From: Folioceros fuciformis | Lineage: Eukaryota; Anthocerotophyta; Anthocerotopsida; Anthocerotales | NCBI GenBank assembly: GCA_049999805.1 | Contig: JBNGIO010005900.1 | Span: 1-64,000, forward strand | Direction of reading: 5' to 3' | Length of the DNA stretch: 64,000 bases | Shown: positions 22,897 through 35,398 of the stretch, in pieces | How the letters are laid out: the number at the start of each line of letters is the position of its first letter | How positions within the stretch are numbered: the first letter of the stretch is position 1 | Notes under the pieces: generated by a model | The model's database searches: none | Told to the model about the DNA's origin: nothing | What the model saw: only the letters and a program-made list of their open reading frames with translations | Made by a program: the position numbers and the translations under genes

Positions 22897-25791
22897 TTAA
22901 GGTCGACCCATGCAACTGCAACAACCAGCTGCAAATCGGTGCACACGGTGTCCATCCCGCACAACAATGTCTCTCTTTTCAAGCCTGGACATGATCTCTG
23001 TGGAACTGTGGCAGTCACCGCACATGCGGAGATTCTTCGTTACCACCAGAGGTGTGCCACTTGGAGTGTTCAAAAGACCAAACGCCAAAGCTAGCTTCTC
23101 AGCATGCCCGCACAGATCATCTTCCTTTTCCTTCTCAGATAGTGGCTTTAGCACCAACTGTGTGTGTGGCACGTGGCCCCCTTCCTGCTTCAGACGTGCG
23201 TTCACGCTCTCCACCTTGAGAGCAAGGTCATCTCTGTTTTCACCCACCACAAATGTGTGCACCTGCTGGTTCACTTCAATGCCTGCCACTGCAGGTTTCT
23301 TGTTAGCTCCTGCTGCCATTCTCTGTGCTTCAATCCTGTCTACGTGGGTCCACATTCCTGCATTGGCGTAGGCATTGGCCATGAGTACATAAGCGGATGC
23401 ACCTTGAGGCTCCAATCTAACAAGACTCTTGAAACAACGCTTTGCCATCTCGATGTTTCCGTAACATTTGCATGCATTCAGCAAAGATGTCAACCCAACA
23501 ACATTGCATTGACTCTCACATGATAACAGCATCCTCTCTGCATCGTCTAAATGGCCAGCACGCCCAAGAAGATCCACCATGCAATTGTAATGCTCCACTG
23601 TGGGTTTGATGTGATGCTGTTCAACCATGGAATCGAAGTACTTACGCCCCTCGGTAACCAGTCCCTCGTGACTGCATGCCACTAAAAGGCAAGAAAAAGT
23701 AGCCTCATCAGGCTGGATCCCGGCAGCTAACATCTCCTCAAACCGAGCTAGTGCCTTCTGACCTTCGTTGCAAGAACCACACCCAGCTATCAGCGCATTC
23801 CATGTGACCACATTCTTTGTGGCCAGGCTGTCGAAAACACAGCATGCCTCACCCAGTTCACCACACTTTGCATACATGTCCACCAGGCAAGTGCCCACGA
23901 CAACGTTATCCAGCTGTCCTCTCTCTACAATCTGTGAGTGCAGCTGCCTACCCTTCTGTAAGGCGCCAGCGCTTCCACAGGCCTTCAGAAGGCACGCAAG
24001 AGTAACATGGTTACCCAAAACCAGGCCCTCTTGCTCCATTTGTCCATGCAGAACAAGCGCCTTGTGGCCGAGCCCATGATTTGCATACCCAGCTATGAGG
24101 GCCGTCCATGTCACCACATCTTTCGTGCCCAGGCTATCAAAAACCCTGCGTGCATCTTCCAGTTCGCCACATTTCGCATACATGTCTACGAGGCAGTTGC
24201 CCACCAATGTGTTCTTTAATAGTCCTCTTTCCACTATCTGAGAATGCAGCTGTCTACCCTTCTGTAAGTCACAAGTGCTTGCACACGCACTCAGAAGGGA
24301 AGCAAATGTAACATGGTCAGGCACAACCAGGCGTTCCTGCTCCATTTTTCCATACAGATCGAGCGCCTCTTGGCTGAGCCCTTTCTGAGCATACCCAGCA
24401 ATCAGGATATTCCATGTCACTACATCCTTTGTAGCTAAGCTGTCAAAAACATGACGGGAATCTTGAAGTTCTCCACACTTTGCATACATGTCCACCAGGC
24501 CGTTGCCCACAAGTATGTTACCTAGCTGTCCTCTTTTCCAAATATGAGAATGCAGCTCCCTGCCTTCCTGTAAGGCACCGGCACTTGCACAGGCCTTCAG
24601 GAGGCAAGCGAAAGTAACATGGTTTCCCACAATCAGGCCCTCCTGCTCAATTTGTCCATACAGACTAAGAGCGTCTGTGGCGAGCCCATGATTTGCATAC
24701 CCAGCTATAAGGGCATTCAAGGTCACCACATCCTTTGTGGGCAGGCTGTCAAAAACCCTGCGTGCAGTGCCCAGGTCTCCACATTTTGCGTACATGTCCA
24801 CCAGGGAGTTGGCTACAAACAAGCTAGGAGGAATGCCACTGCGCAACACATCCCCGTGAATCTCTCTGCCAGATTCCACTTCCGCAGCAAGTGCACAAGC
24901 TTGAAGGGCTGCAACGAAGACGTGAGCATCTGCTTTCACACCTGAGCCACGCATCTCACGGTATAGTTGTATGGCCTGCATAGGCTTCCCATGTTTGGCA
25001 TGTGCGGATATTATCGAGACCCACATGAAAACATCGGGTTTGCCCACCCTGGTGAACACATCCATGGCCTCCTCTAGCCTACCGCCACCTGCATACACGC
25101 GTAAGATATGGTTCCCCAAGAACGTATCTTCCTCATACCCAAGTTTGATGGCGAGATCATGAACTCGTCGACCCACACCCATATCCTTCTTAGCTGCACA
25201 CAGCTTTAGCACAGCATAAAGCAGGGACTGAGAAATAGGACAGCCCGTCTGCGCCAGAGACTCCATAGCTCCAACAGCCTCAGTAAGCTTTCCCTGATCA
25301 CATAACGTACTCACGGTGATGGCAGTTACAACCCCCATTTCCCACCCTGCACTACCAGGCTCATGCTTATCCGGCGAGCTCGCCTCGACATGACCCATCT
25401 GCATATCCAAAGACACGAGCTGCTCATCCACCCAAGGTGGTTTGGACATGCTGTTTAACCAGAGGACCTCGCCGGACCCCTTTCGCCGGAAGTCAGGCGT
25501 TCGAGAGTTTTTCTTGCCTCGCCTGTTATCCCACCACATGGCTGGGTCTAGAAACAATTGTCGCCACAAGAGCTCCTGCTCCTGCTGGCAACCTGGACCA
25601 TCGTTGGAAAATACTTCCCCAGCCATAAACCTGCTCGGAAGTGCTGGGCTCCCTACACTACTGCACCTGTCTTGGCTCTTTGCATGCGGTTGACTCCCTA
25701 AGGTGAGGTGAGAAGAACCTCCTGGTCGAATTCCTGTACAGCCACCAACATGCTGGGTCCACAGACCTTCCGGTTGCCACACGGTTGCCAT
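22897..25791 (-). CDS. PLS-class PPR RNA-editing factor with a DYW:KP-type deaminase domain
   Basis: A single intronless frame of about 964 residues from the ATG at 25791. After roughly 190 N-terminal residues, PLS-type PPR repeats run as several near-identical modules of about 100 residues (motifs such as VDMYAKCGELEDARRVFD and TKDVVTWNALIAGY), then E1/E2 motifs and a full DYW domain. In the DYW domain the usual PG box is replaced by KKPAVAGIEV (KPAxA form), the deaminase signature HAEKLALAFG and CGDCH zinc motif are intact, and the last residues are GCCSCMGRP instead of CGDYW. The KPAxA box and GRP end define the DYW:KP subgroup found in hornworts, ferns and some lycophytes and associated with U-to-C editing of organelle transcripts. 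The target organelle is probably plastid or mitochondrion; no clear transit peptide was identified. Confidence 0.9.
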   Translation of the reverse strand: MATVWQPEGLWTQHVGGCTGIRPGGSSHLTLGSQPHAKSQDRCSSVGSPALPSRFMAGEVFSNDGPGCQQEQELLWRQLFLDPAMWWDNRRGKKNSRTPDFRRKGSGEVLWLNSMSKPPWVDEQLVSLDMQMGHVEASSPDKHEPGSAGWEMGVVTAITVSTLCDQGKLTEAVGAMESLAQTGCPISQSLLYAVLKLCAAKKDMGVGRRVHDLAIKLGYEEDTFLGNHILRVYAGGGRLEEAMDVFTRVGKPDVFMWVSIISAHAKHGKPMQAIQLYREMRGSGVKADAHVFVAALQACALAAEVESGREIHGDVLRSGIPPSLFVANSLVDMYAKCGDLGTARRVFDSLPTKDVVTLNALIAGYANHGLATDALSLYGQIEQEGLIVGNHVTFACLLKACASAGALQEGRELHSHIWKRGQLGNILVGNGLVDMYAKCGELQDSRHVFDSLATKDVVTWNILIAGYAQKGLSQEALDLYGKMEQERLVVPDHVTFASLLSACASTCDLQKGRQLHSQIVERGLLKNTLVGNCLVDMYAKCGELEDARRVFDSLGTKDVVTWTALIAGYANHGLGHKALVLHGQMEQEGLVLGNHVTLACLLKACGSAGALQKGRQLHSQIVERGQLDNVVVGTCLVDMYAKCGELGEACCVFDSLATKNVVTWNALIAGCGSCNEGQKALARFEEMLAAGIQPDEATFSCLLVACSHEGLVTEGRKYFDSMVEQHHIKPTVEHYNCMVDLLGRAGHLDDAERMLLSCESQCNVVGLTSLLNACKCYGNIEMAKRCFKSLVRLEPQGASAYVLMANAYANAGMWTHVDRIEAQRMAAGANKKPAVAGIEVNQQVHTFVVGENRDDLALKVESVNARLKQEGGHVPHTQLVLKPLSEKEKEDDLCGHAEKLALAFGLLNTPSGTPLVVTKNLRMCGDCHSSTEIMSRLEKRDIVVRDGHRVHRFAAGCCSCMGRP

Positions 25792-26853
25792 CTTCAGGCA
25801 CGGTTCTTGAAAAAAGAGACACACAATAAACTATGCAGGCCGTGGCCGCAAGGCCACGAACATACCGTGCATCATCACACCACCCTTCGCAAGGGCATTG
25901 CACATTCTTCGTTTGGCTGAAGCCTCTGAAGCATCTAATTCGCAAGACCAGAAGCCACCTTTACTCAGAAGGTTTTCACACGGGAAGGAAAAAAGGAGAC
26001 GGGTGACCCCATCTGATTAAGGACATCAGACGGAGAAGGGCATCAAAAAAGGCATGGCCATCCAAGGCAGATGCACATGAAACGGAGACACCCCAAGGCC
26101 TAAGGTCGTAGTAAAGAAGAGCAATTACGCTCGTCTAAAATCACCTACTACACTCACCATATCGTTAACGAGGAAGATTGAATGGCCTAATCTTTGTCCG
26201 GCAGTCCGTGCTCTGCATAAGACCGCTATTTTACGGGCTATGGCGGCTGATTCCGTGCTGGCAGGCGTCTCGAGACTCCTGGGGTTCGGCTGACGATGTG
26301 AATTCCGTGGTCGGTGGTGAAGCCAAGCAGCCACCAAAACTGCTGCATGACCATGATGAAGTCATCCGTTACACCGGTTACTTATACACATAAATGCGAA
26401 GCCTCATACAATACTGACCGCCATCTTCCGGTTTCCCAGTCACACATGCATGTATGCCCATCATGTGGCATCCATACCAAGTTGCGGATGCATGAGCATC
26501 CGGGACCGAGCTTTTGCGATCCATGAACAGATGGCTCTCACAAGGGATGGGTCTGACATCCGTGGATGGGGAGCTGGCCATGATGGTTTGGTCGATTATG
26601 CCATGGCCGGAGACCGGGAACCGGACGGGCCGGTGGCTCTCGCACGCCTCGCATTTACTGTGTGATCAAACCTCGTTCGTTGGTTTGTTACAGCCGTTTG
26701 CGATGCTTGGTGTAGCATGGCTTGGAGTAGCATTTAGCCTGCTGGTGTGTGTGCGCATGTTGTTGCTTTCGCTGATCAGTTCTCAAAGCTTGGCGAGGAG
26801 TAAGCTTAGCAAGGAGTTGTTCCTGGACGTTTCTTCAATTTTGGGTGTAAGGT
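25792..26853. other. Intergenic between PPR and sacsin-like genes
   Basis: This is a divergent promoter space of about 1.06 kb. Open frames here have no recognisable content. Confidence 0.5.
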
Positions 26854-29800
26854 ATGGCTACCATGGTGACCACTCGCAAAGTGTTCGTGGAGGAGCTGAG
26901 AAGAGTGAAGTTCAGCATCGGAGCTTGTGAACGAAATCCCCTGGCAGAAGACTACAACGAGGCCATAAAACAGCTCTCTGTGGCTTTGTATCAAAAGGAT
27001 ATCCACTTCATATCGGAGTTGATACAGGTACAACGATCGGCCACTTGGCATCACAATTCCATGTTGAGTTCCTCTCAGGGTAGATGACGGGAGGCTTTAT
27101 ATGATGTGTGCAGAATGCGGAAGATAATGCTTATCCCGCTCAATCAAAGCCGGCATTGGAGCTGGTTCTAACCAAGACCGATGTCACTGGGCTTGGTGCT
27201 TCAGCTACATTGTGCCTGTTCAACAATGAAAAGGGTTTTGAGGAATCCAACATCAAGGCCATTTGTGGCGTTGGAGCGTCCACGAAGAAGGGCAAAAGAA
27301 AAAGTGGTTACATTGGAGAAAAGGGTGATGCCTCTGCAGTTCGCAGCTTACGACGTGCATCATAAGTCTATTTGTTGACGGTCCTGTGTGTCTCCTGCTC
27401 CTCAAGCCTAGACCGCCTGAACCCTGATTCAGTCCCGCCCGTGCTGTGCTTCCTGCAAGTATAGGATTCAAGAGCGTCTTTCTTGTGACGCAAACCCTAC
27501 ATATCATCAGTAATGGATACCGCATCCGTTTTGACGAGCGTCCCCACCCAGAAGCCGGTGTAGGCTATGTGGTGCCAGAATGGACCCCAACTCCTACGAA
27601 CTCGGACCTCAGAAACGTGTACCATGGTGGTGTTGTCTTACCCACCACGGTTTTGGTGTTGCCATTGAAGGACACCAAAGTGCAGGCTGTGCAGTTACAG
27701 CTGCAACAGATATCCCCGGAGACAATCCTCTTTATTAAGCACCTGAGCAAAATAAGCATCAGGAATGAGTTTGATGCGACTCGAGGACAAGATGAATTCA
27801 TGATCACCCGGCAGGACGGGCCCATCTGGGTCTCCCATGGTCTGCCATTGCAGACAATAACCGCCGCGCTGTCTGTGCAGAAAGGCAGCCAAGTCGTAAA
27901 GTCTGGGAAGTATTTTCTCTACCGGGAATCATTTCCTGTCGAAAAGCAGGCTGTAGTGGAAAGCAGAAGAGGGGTTGATTCATGGACGGTGACTCTGGCC
28001 TTCCCTTGCCTGCATCGCATTGTTGTGGAAGGTTTGGCTCAATCTGGAGATGTGTTTGCTTTCTTACCCACTGAGCTGAGATCCAAATTGCCCTTCCTAG
28101 TAAATGCGGATTTTCTGCTTGTGGATTCCCGGGAGACCATGCTCTTCGACAGTCCATGGAATCAGGGAATCTTAGGCTGCATTCCGAGAGCTTTCGTCAG
28201 GGCTTTCGATATCCTGTTGCAAAAAAATACGCTTCATCGAGACGCAGTGCCTCCCTTGGAAGTGGAGGATGCATATAGTTTCGTTCCTGTTCAAGCGTCC
28301 CCTGTTCCTGCACTGGAGACTGCCAGATCATCCATCGTGCGAGAACTTCGCGATGGGGAATTCGTCTTATGCTCGCAGTATGCTGGTTCTAGCGGCGGGC
28401 AACTGTTCTGCAAAGGTTCCGCTGCTCGAATGATACATCAGGATTTCCGTAGCATTTTGGAGCTCTCAGACGAAGAGAGTTTATCCGGGTTTTTTATCAC
28501 GGGGAAGTAGGACCTTGTTCATTGTGAATGAGTCTGTGCAAGACAAGTATGCGGCTGCTTTGATCGACATGAGTGTGACGCACATGTCGCACTACGAGTA
28601 TGCTTTGTGCATTTCCTCTCCAGGTTGGCTGGAGAAGCTCAGCACCAGCCTCTACCTTGACGTTTTGGGTTACATTGCTGATCACCTGGGTTCTTGTACA
28701 TCACCCACTGGAGCGTTGTATAAGATTCCCCTGCTCCGTTGTCAACAGAAACCAGGAGACACAGTTCAACTAGTATCCTTGGACGAACAGAATATGACAA
28801 GAACAGGAACTCAGAGGAAGATTTTCAGATCGGATACACGCGTTGAAAGCTTGTTGAGCAAGTGGACCGATTGTTTTGCTTTGTGGACAAGACTTTACTT
28901 CTTGCCCGCAGACGTGGTGCATGCTCTAAGCGATCGCAGATACGAGAATATAAACTGCTGGTTCCGCAGCACAGCAAACTTGAGAGAGCTTACGGTTTCC
29001 CAGTTTGCTCAGCAGCTAATAGCGTCAGCGAAACAAAATTGCAGCCCACATCTGGTGCTGCTCTTGACCGGTCTCCTGTGTTATTGTATTGCAGCTGGCC
29101 AGCTTTCCGCCCAAGAAGTGATGTCATGTGCAGAGGGTACGCTACCCGCGGTTGACAGGCATGGACTTGTCAAGCTAGTGAGTAGCTCACAAGTCGTTGC
29201 TCAGCCTCATCTAGGTAGCAAGTGGCCTGAGCTTATAGTGGATGATTCGTGGAGTTCTCACATGCTGGTGCTATCGGATGACGCTTCAATCCTGACAAGA
29301 CAAATGTATCTTCCTCTGAATCCATGAAGCAGTTCCTGCAAAGCATGCTTCATGCTGAAGATCTTCCGCAATTGCCGATAGCTAATTTACGACTGCCAGA
29401 TATATCCAGAACATTGGTGGAGAGGAGCTCTGCCTGCCTTTTGTTTGAATGGATAGGTACTCATACATACAGAAGCTTGCCCAACGCGTTTCTCGCAAGT
29501 ATCCAATCTTGGCCATGGGTGAAGACAGTTTATCATGGACGTAGATGTGCAACTTTCTGCATTTTGAATGGCGGGCAAGACGACATGCTTTTGAGTTCTG
29601 ATGTTCCAATGGTGAGTTGTGCTGAATACGGGACTGAGCTATCAATGTTTCGTAAATCTCTTGAAGCAATTGGGATAGCAGTGGGAAATGCAGAGAAAGC
29701 CAGAGTGATAGTCAAATATTTAAAGAAACTCCCCCATTCTTCTGAATATGTACTCGATCTGGGTGTCGCTACCAGGTTATACACTTGTCTGCGAATGTGG

Positions 29801-30928
29801 AAATGGAATCCGGCGTCAAAGGATGATGCCCTACAAATGATATGGGTTCCCCCTGGAAGGTGGATAGCGGTGCAGAGTTGCACAATCGCTGACCCCAGCC
29901 GCTTGTTTACAAAGTTTGTGTCAGTTCTTGGTGAAATCTACACAGATGCAGAGCTCCTTACCTTCTTTCAAACGGTTCTACGTGTCCCCAAAGTGCCGAC
30001 GGTGCAGCGTCACTGCGAGCTCTGGCTTACGATTTCTCAAACCCGCGATAACATAACCGGCAGTCATGTTGAGACTGTGTGGCGTGCAATCACCGACTCC
30101 TGGGATAGATGCGAGTCAGGGGTCCGTGAGACTTTCCTGCAAAGTGCTCGAGTTCCCTTTGTATACGCTGGAAAGATTGCAGGACCTTACTTGGACCTTG
30201 CGCCTGAGGGTGAAGCTTTCTTGCCAGATAGCTTGGAACTAGTTCATGCTTTTTCGAAGGGGGAAAATGAGCGTCCAAAGGTAGTCTGGATTCCCAGATG
30301 TTCAGCAACTCTGAACAGGGGCAATCTGTACCAGCTCTACTCCAGGATGGGTGTGCGCAGCCTGCGCGACAGTGTTAAATCAAAGATCTCTTCCCCGCTA
30401 ACAGGTGGTCCATTGCGAAACAGGGTTACCAAAGGGCAGGTCCTGGTGACCAAGAGTCTTACTTCAGGAGTTCTAGCATTTTTGTCCCAGGCAGAGCTTC
30501 AACTCAATGTATCTAGGAGGCATCAGATGTTGACGTCTTTGGTTGAAGTACAAGAGTACGAGATGAAGTCCCCCCATCATCTTGAGCATGTACTACAGTG
30601 TGGGACAAAGAAGAGTAATACGGCTTCCCAAGACAATATGGTTCACTGGAACGGTTCAGCAGAGCTTTGCTACCTGAATCAGAAGAAGGTGAAGAATCTG
30701 AACCTGCCAGATCATCTCCTATACGCAAGCCAACTTGTGAAGGCGTTGGCTTATGGTGTAGCTGGGGAATGTCCTCATGTGGCACAGGAATTACAAGAAT
30801 TTCTCCTAATCTTGTACCACAGTGGCAAATTTCAACAGGATGCTGTGGACTATTGGCTTCGCCATAAGAACATAGAGATCTTCCAAGAAGATGAGGCCTT
30901 CTTGCTAGAAATCTCCAAACAACTCTGA
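26854..30928 (+). CDS. Sacsin/NO VEIN-like protein with HSP90-type (GHKL) ATPase domain; two apparent frameshifts
   Basis: The N-terminus (VEELRRVKFSIGACERNPL) and the split ATP-binding N box (ELIQ / NAEDNAY) match the plant family of large proteins with a histidine kinase/gyrase B/HSP90-like ATPase fold. Exon 1 is 26854-27027. Exon 2 begins at about 27114 and ends before GGTGATG. Exon 3 resumes at the glycine-rich IGEKGIGFKSVF. A long coding stretch then runs to the stop at 30928 (end: DYWLRHKNIEIFQEDEAFLLE), but the frame changes twice: near 28490-28496 at a run of six Ts, where the original frame stops at 28508, and near 29284-29295. Both sides of each shift read as family sequence. These are single-base indels in the assembly or early decay. 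The role is unknown; relatives act in chaperone-like processes and, for NO VEIN, in plant patterning. Confidence 0.85.
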
Positions 30929-32114
30929 CGGACATTACGAAGTGGTTGCTTACAGGGACCAAGTCCCTTCGAGAAATTGTCCATTTTGAGCATGGATAGT
31001 GATCTTAAAGCTCCTGGCAGAGTGCCCCTCCCACATGCTCTATCAATAACATATTCTACCATAATTAAGCTGCTTGCCGAAGAGATGTGACAGAGCGCGG
31101 GTCTTGCAACTCAACAACGTGACTTTTCTTCGCAGCATCCTGGCACCTACGCTTCTATACAAGTTTAGACGACAAGAGAAATTTCAGAGCACTACACCAA
31201 CACAAACCACGGATTGTGATCTTCGAGAAAATTCCGACTGCATTTTTCCAGACTCAAATCCATGCAGGTTGCCATGCAGTATGAGCGCGTCATGCAGTCG
31301 AACACAGCCGTTCTCGGGTGTGATATGCGCTTCATCATTCTGTAACCGAGCCCTTAACGATGAACAAATTTCACAGGTTTCCAAGCATGATTTCTGGGCC
31401 AATGCTTTCGTGTCGCGTCTACTTTAGCAATTGGTGGACTTTTTAGTAAGAAAACTGTGTCCTTCCGATCTGCGTTAATAGGTCTTCTCGATCTGCCAGA
31501 ATTCACAAACGCGATTAATTGCCTGGTTGCCGTCCCAGTTTTGTGAGCAAGGCTCGTGCAGCACTGCAGGTAACGAGTTCACTGTATCGAGGTAGACAGA
31601 CAATGGCGTATGCTGTTCATGCGCGAACAATTTGTTGCAATTCGTAGGAAAGTGCTGTGATTGTTTGCCTACCCTCAAAGGTGCAATCATGTGTAAACCA
31701 TTTATAATTATGCAGCGCCCGACCAATTAAAGATGTTTGAGAGACAAAAGACTGAGGATGCGTTTCTTCCGCCAGCTGATGAAAGTCGCTGTCCTGTTGC
31801 TGTTGCATGTTGTTGCAGGACTGCAGGCCAGTAGTTCGCCCTCTCTTCGTTCGGGGTTCACCTGTAGTCTGCCATTCAGGTGGTCTCCTGGGATGGTACA
31901 CAGCTCCAGCATGCAGAGTGTCTAACATACAGATTGGCGGGGCAGATAGCGTTCTGTATGTTGTCTAAGCTTCTGTTCCTAGGAGTGAAGGGAACCTCTT
32001 GTCCGTTGTACGGTTTGCTGGCATTCGCGACGTTACCATCTCATTGAAGGTGCTTGTGGATGTACTCATTGTTGCTGCTTGGGAAACTTGTGCGACCGGC
32101 TGTTGTGGGAGCTT
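30929..32114. other. Intergenic before DGAT1
   Basis: About 1.2 kb with no recognisable coding sequence. The 3' part presumably holds the DGAT1 promoter and leader. Confidence 0.5.
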
Positions 32115-35100
32115 ATGATGGGGGAAACTCGTGAGGGAGAGAGTGATCTTCAGCAACAGAAACCGACTGCACCTGCATCGAGTGAAAAGGCCACCGTGGA
32201 GGAAGTTGTCTCAAAATCTGAACCAGCACTTGCACAACCGGCAAGCAGTTCCCATGGGGATGGGCCCAAGAAGTTCACCTTCAGACCGTCTCTTCCTGCT
32301 CATAGGAAATCTAGGGAGAGTCCGCTCAGTTCCGATGCAATTTTTAAACAGGTCCCAGCTTTTCTTTGGTTGCTGCAACTGGACCCTTGTCTGCAATTTC
32401 GTACCCTGCTCGACTATAATCAGGTTTTTTTCTTTAAATCTGATTCATGGCAAGGCTTCAGAGCCATGCAGGTCTGTTCAATCTATGTGTAGTCATCCTT
32501 GTGGCTGTAAATTCCCGGCTTATCATTGAAAACGTGATGAAGGTATGTCCTCGGCTCCTTAGGCATTGTAGTAAGTGCCTCAGCTCTTAAGTGTAACTGT
32601 CGATGTTAAACTCGTTCGTGTCAGTTGCAACATTCTTGTTATCGTGGTGGATTGAGATATTTGGATGCGCTCCTCTTGCAGTATGGGATCCTCATCCAGT
32701 CTGGTTTCTGGTTCAGCTCCAAGTCTCTGAGGGATTGGCCCCTTTTCATGTGTGGGTACAGCACGAACTCTAAACTTCTGATCTCTCGTGACTCATGGGC
32801 ATAATCTGTTGGTAGATCTGTTTTAACAAGACAGGCGTGATCTTGTACAGTTTAAGCCTTGCCATCTTTCCGTTTTGTGCCTTGGTGGTGGAAAAGCTGA
32901 AGGCTCGGTATCCGTTTATTCCAGAGCAGGTACCTCAACCATGAGACTTAGGTTCGTCATCAATCCGCCACGTGACTTACTTCTGACCAACGTACTGCAG
33001 ATCATTGCCCTGGCCCATGCAGTCATAACATCCACCTCCATTGTGTACCCATCATATGTGATTTTCAGGTATGTTTGGTGGTTACCTGCTCATGACTGTG
33101 CACAAGGATTTTTCTGGATATGGTATCAGCTCCAACAAATGACGCTGCTTTGATGGCAGGGTTCAATCGGCTCTTCTGTTTTGTTTCATGCTCATCCTCC
33201 TTGCAGTAACCACATGGATGAAGCTAGTTTCCTATGCACATACAAACTTTGATGTTCGAGCTCTGAAGTCTGAAGGGCTAAAGGTAGTTCGTTATCCTGG
33301 TCTCTCTACGGAAGACCGCTTACCTGTCTCTTAGTTTTATTATGTTGTCATCGTTGGTTCACCTCATCTTCTGGGGTAAACATAACTCAGTATTTTGCTC
33401 AAGGTCATACTTGTTCTGGTATGTATCAGAGTGTTAATGTGTGCTTCGGTTCCTTGCTGACTGTGCAAGCAGCCAGATCTTCCTGCTGATCTGCCTCAAG
33501 TTGAGTATCCGAACAATCTCTCACTGGAAAACATATGCTACTTCATGGTTGCGCCAACATTGTCATACCAGGTTCGCAAAGCTGGCAGCCTTTCTGGTAG
33601 CTTGAAGATACTGTTGTGCCTAATGTGTCTGGTTAATCCTGCTTTCCTTTTCGTGGGATTAACAAGGCTGAGATGTGTTTCAGCTCAGCTATCCAAAATC
33701 AGATGAGATCCGTCCAGGCTGGATACTCCGCCAAACTGTGAAGCTTTTAGTCTTCTTGGGTCTAACTGGGTTCATTGTGGAGCAGGTAGGCTTCCTCACA
33801 CAGTCTTTCCAAGGACGACTCCAATCTCGTTTGTCTGTATTGCTCTTCTGTGCAGCAGCTTTGCTCTTTCAGTGGCCCGTAGGAACCTTGCATTTGTGAG
33901 GAGGAGCTAAATTCGTGCTGTTTTTCAGTATGTCAATCCAACTGTGAAGAATTCACAGCACCCTTTGAAGGGCAACTATCTAAATGCGATAGAGAGGATA
34001 CTGAAACTATCCATCCCGACCCTCTATGTTTGGCTCTGCATGTTCTACTGTCTCTTCCATCTCTGGTAACGTGAGGCAGCCACATCCAAAGTAGCTGTAT
34101 GTCAAACCTTTCATGCAAAATTTCCTTGGTTGTTAAGATGAGACTCTGCCTTAACTGTTTGCAGGTTGAACATACTAGCAGAGATCACGAGGTTTGGAGA
34201 TCGAGAATTTTACCAAGATTGGTGGAATGCAAAGTCTGTGGAAGAGGTAAGTACTGGTTGATATTATCACCAGAAGCAGACATGGAGGATATCTTGATAC
34301 TAGAGCATCATCTTCACTGCTTCTAAAGACAAGCAATTTGCCCACACCTTTTCTTGTGTTTTCTTGTGAGTTGTGCGCTGAGTGTGTTGCCTCTGTGGTC
34401 TCTTAAATGTTGCGGCCAACAATTCACAGTACTGGCGAATGTGGAATATGGTGAGAGACACTTTCCACCAGCAGCTGTGAATCATCCCTTGCTGCATTTC
34501 AAACCCTCAATTGCAGTAGCTGGCAGAGCTTGGTCTTCACATCACTAACATAATCCGCTACTATCTGCTGGGTGCAGCCAGTACATAGGTGGTTGGTTCG
34601 TCACATTTACTTTCCTTGCCTTCGATTGGGGATTCCTCAGGTATCTAGATGTCCTCCATGCCAAATGCACCTGATTTCATTTTCCTAGCCGAGAACAGGG
34701 CTATGCATTTACGGTTCCCCAAATTCGTACAAAGTATTCCTGCCGTCAAACATGTAGCCAGCTGTTGGTTCTTAGAATTGTGTGACCAAGAATTTGAATT
34801 GAAGACTATCTTAATGCAGGGACTCGCAACAGTTATCGTATTTGCCGTCTCAGGCGTGTTCCATGAGGTAGGTCTCTCCTCCTTGCATTCAAGAGAATCG
34901 CTAACTGTATTGTTCCAGCTTAGCCAACCTTTACATCTGACTGGAACATACTCTGCACTGTTGCAGCTTTGTGTTGGAGTCCCTTGCCACATGGTGCGAG
35001 GATGGGCTTTTCTTGGAATCTTGCTGCAGGTAAGTTTATGTTTCATTCAATCACGCTGTCTGCCTAGCCTTACCTCCCTCAGCTTCCGATTAAGGGTCAA

Positions 35101-35398
35101 CTTACAACTGTTCTCGTGATGCAGGTGCCTCTGATTGTGCTCACCAAATTCTTGCAAAAGAGATTTGCAAATGCGATGGTAAGGAAGCACGCCCTTCCCT
35201 TTCGTGCATGATTTCGTGATCTGAAGTGCCTCGTCCTCTGCGCGTCACCTTCGACATGTTTGATTGCAGCTCGGGAACATGGTGTTCTGGTTCTTGTTTT
35301 GCATAGTCGGGCAGCCTATGTGCCTCCTTTTGTACTACCACGATTTCGTCAACCAGCAGCATGCTCAGAGCGCGACGGCAGTTTTGAGAAGACTGTAG
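32115..35398 (+). CDS. DGAT1: Diacylglycerol O-acyltransferase 1 (MBOAT family)
   Basis: About 16 short exons with clean GT-AG introns. Exon 1 encodes a soluble, proline/serine-rich N-terminus and ends at FKQ. Exon 2 starts [20 protein letters not shown], the typical first membrane region. Later exons give [82 protein letters not shown] (the FYxDWWN acyl-CoA binding motif), [28 protein letters not shown] (with the catalytic His) and [13 protein letters not shown] near the C-terminus. The enzyme makes triacylglycerol from diacylglycerol and acyl-CoA in the ER membrane. Start ATGs at 32115 and 32118 are adjacent; I chose the first. Exon 1 has a decayed duplicate downstream at 37.0-37.2 kb. Confidence 0.95.
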
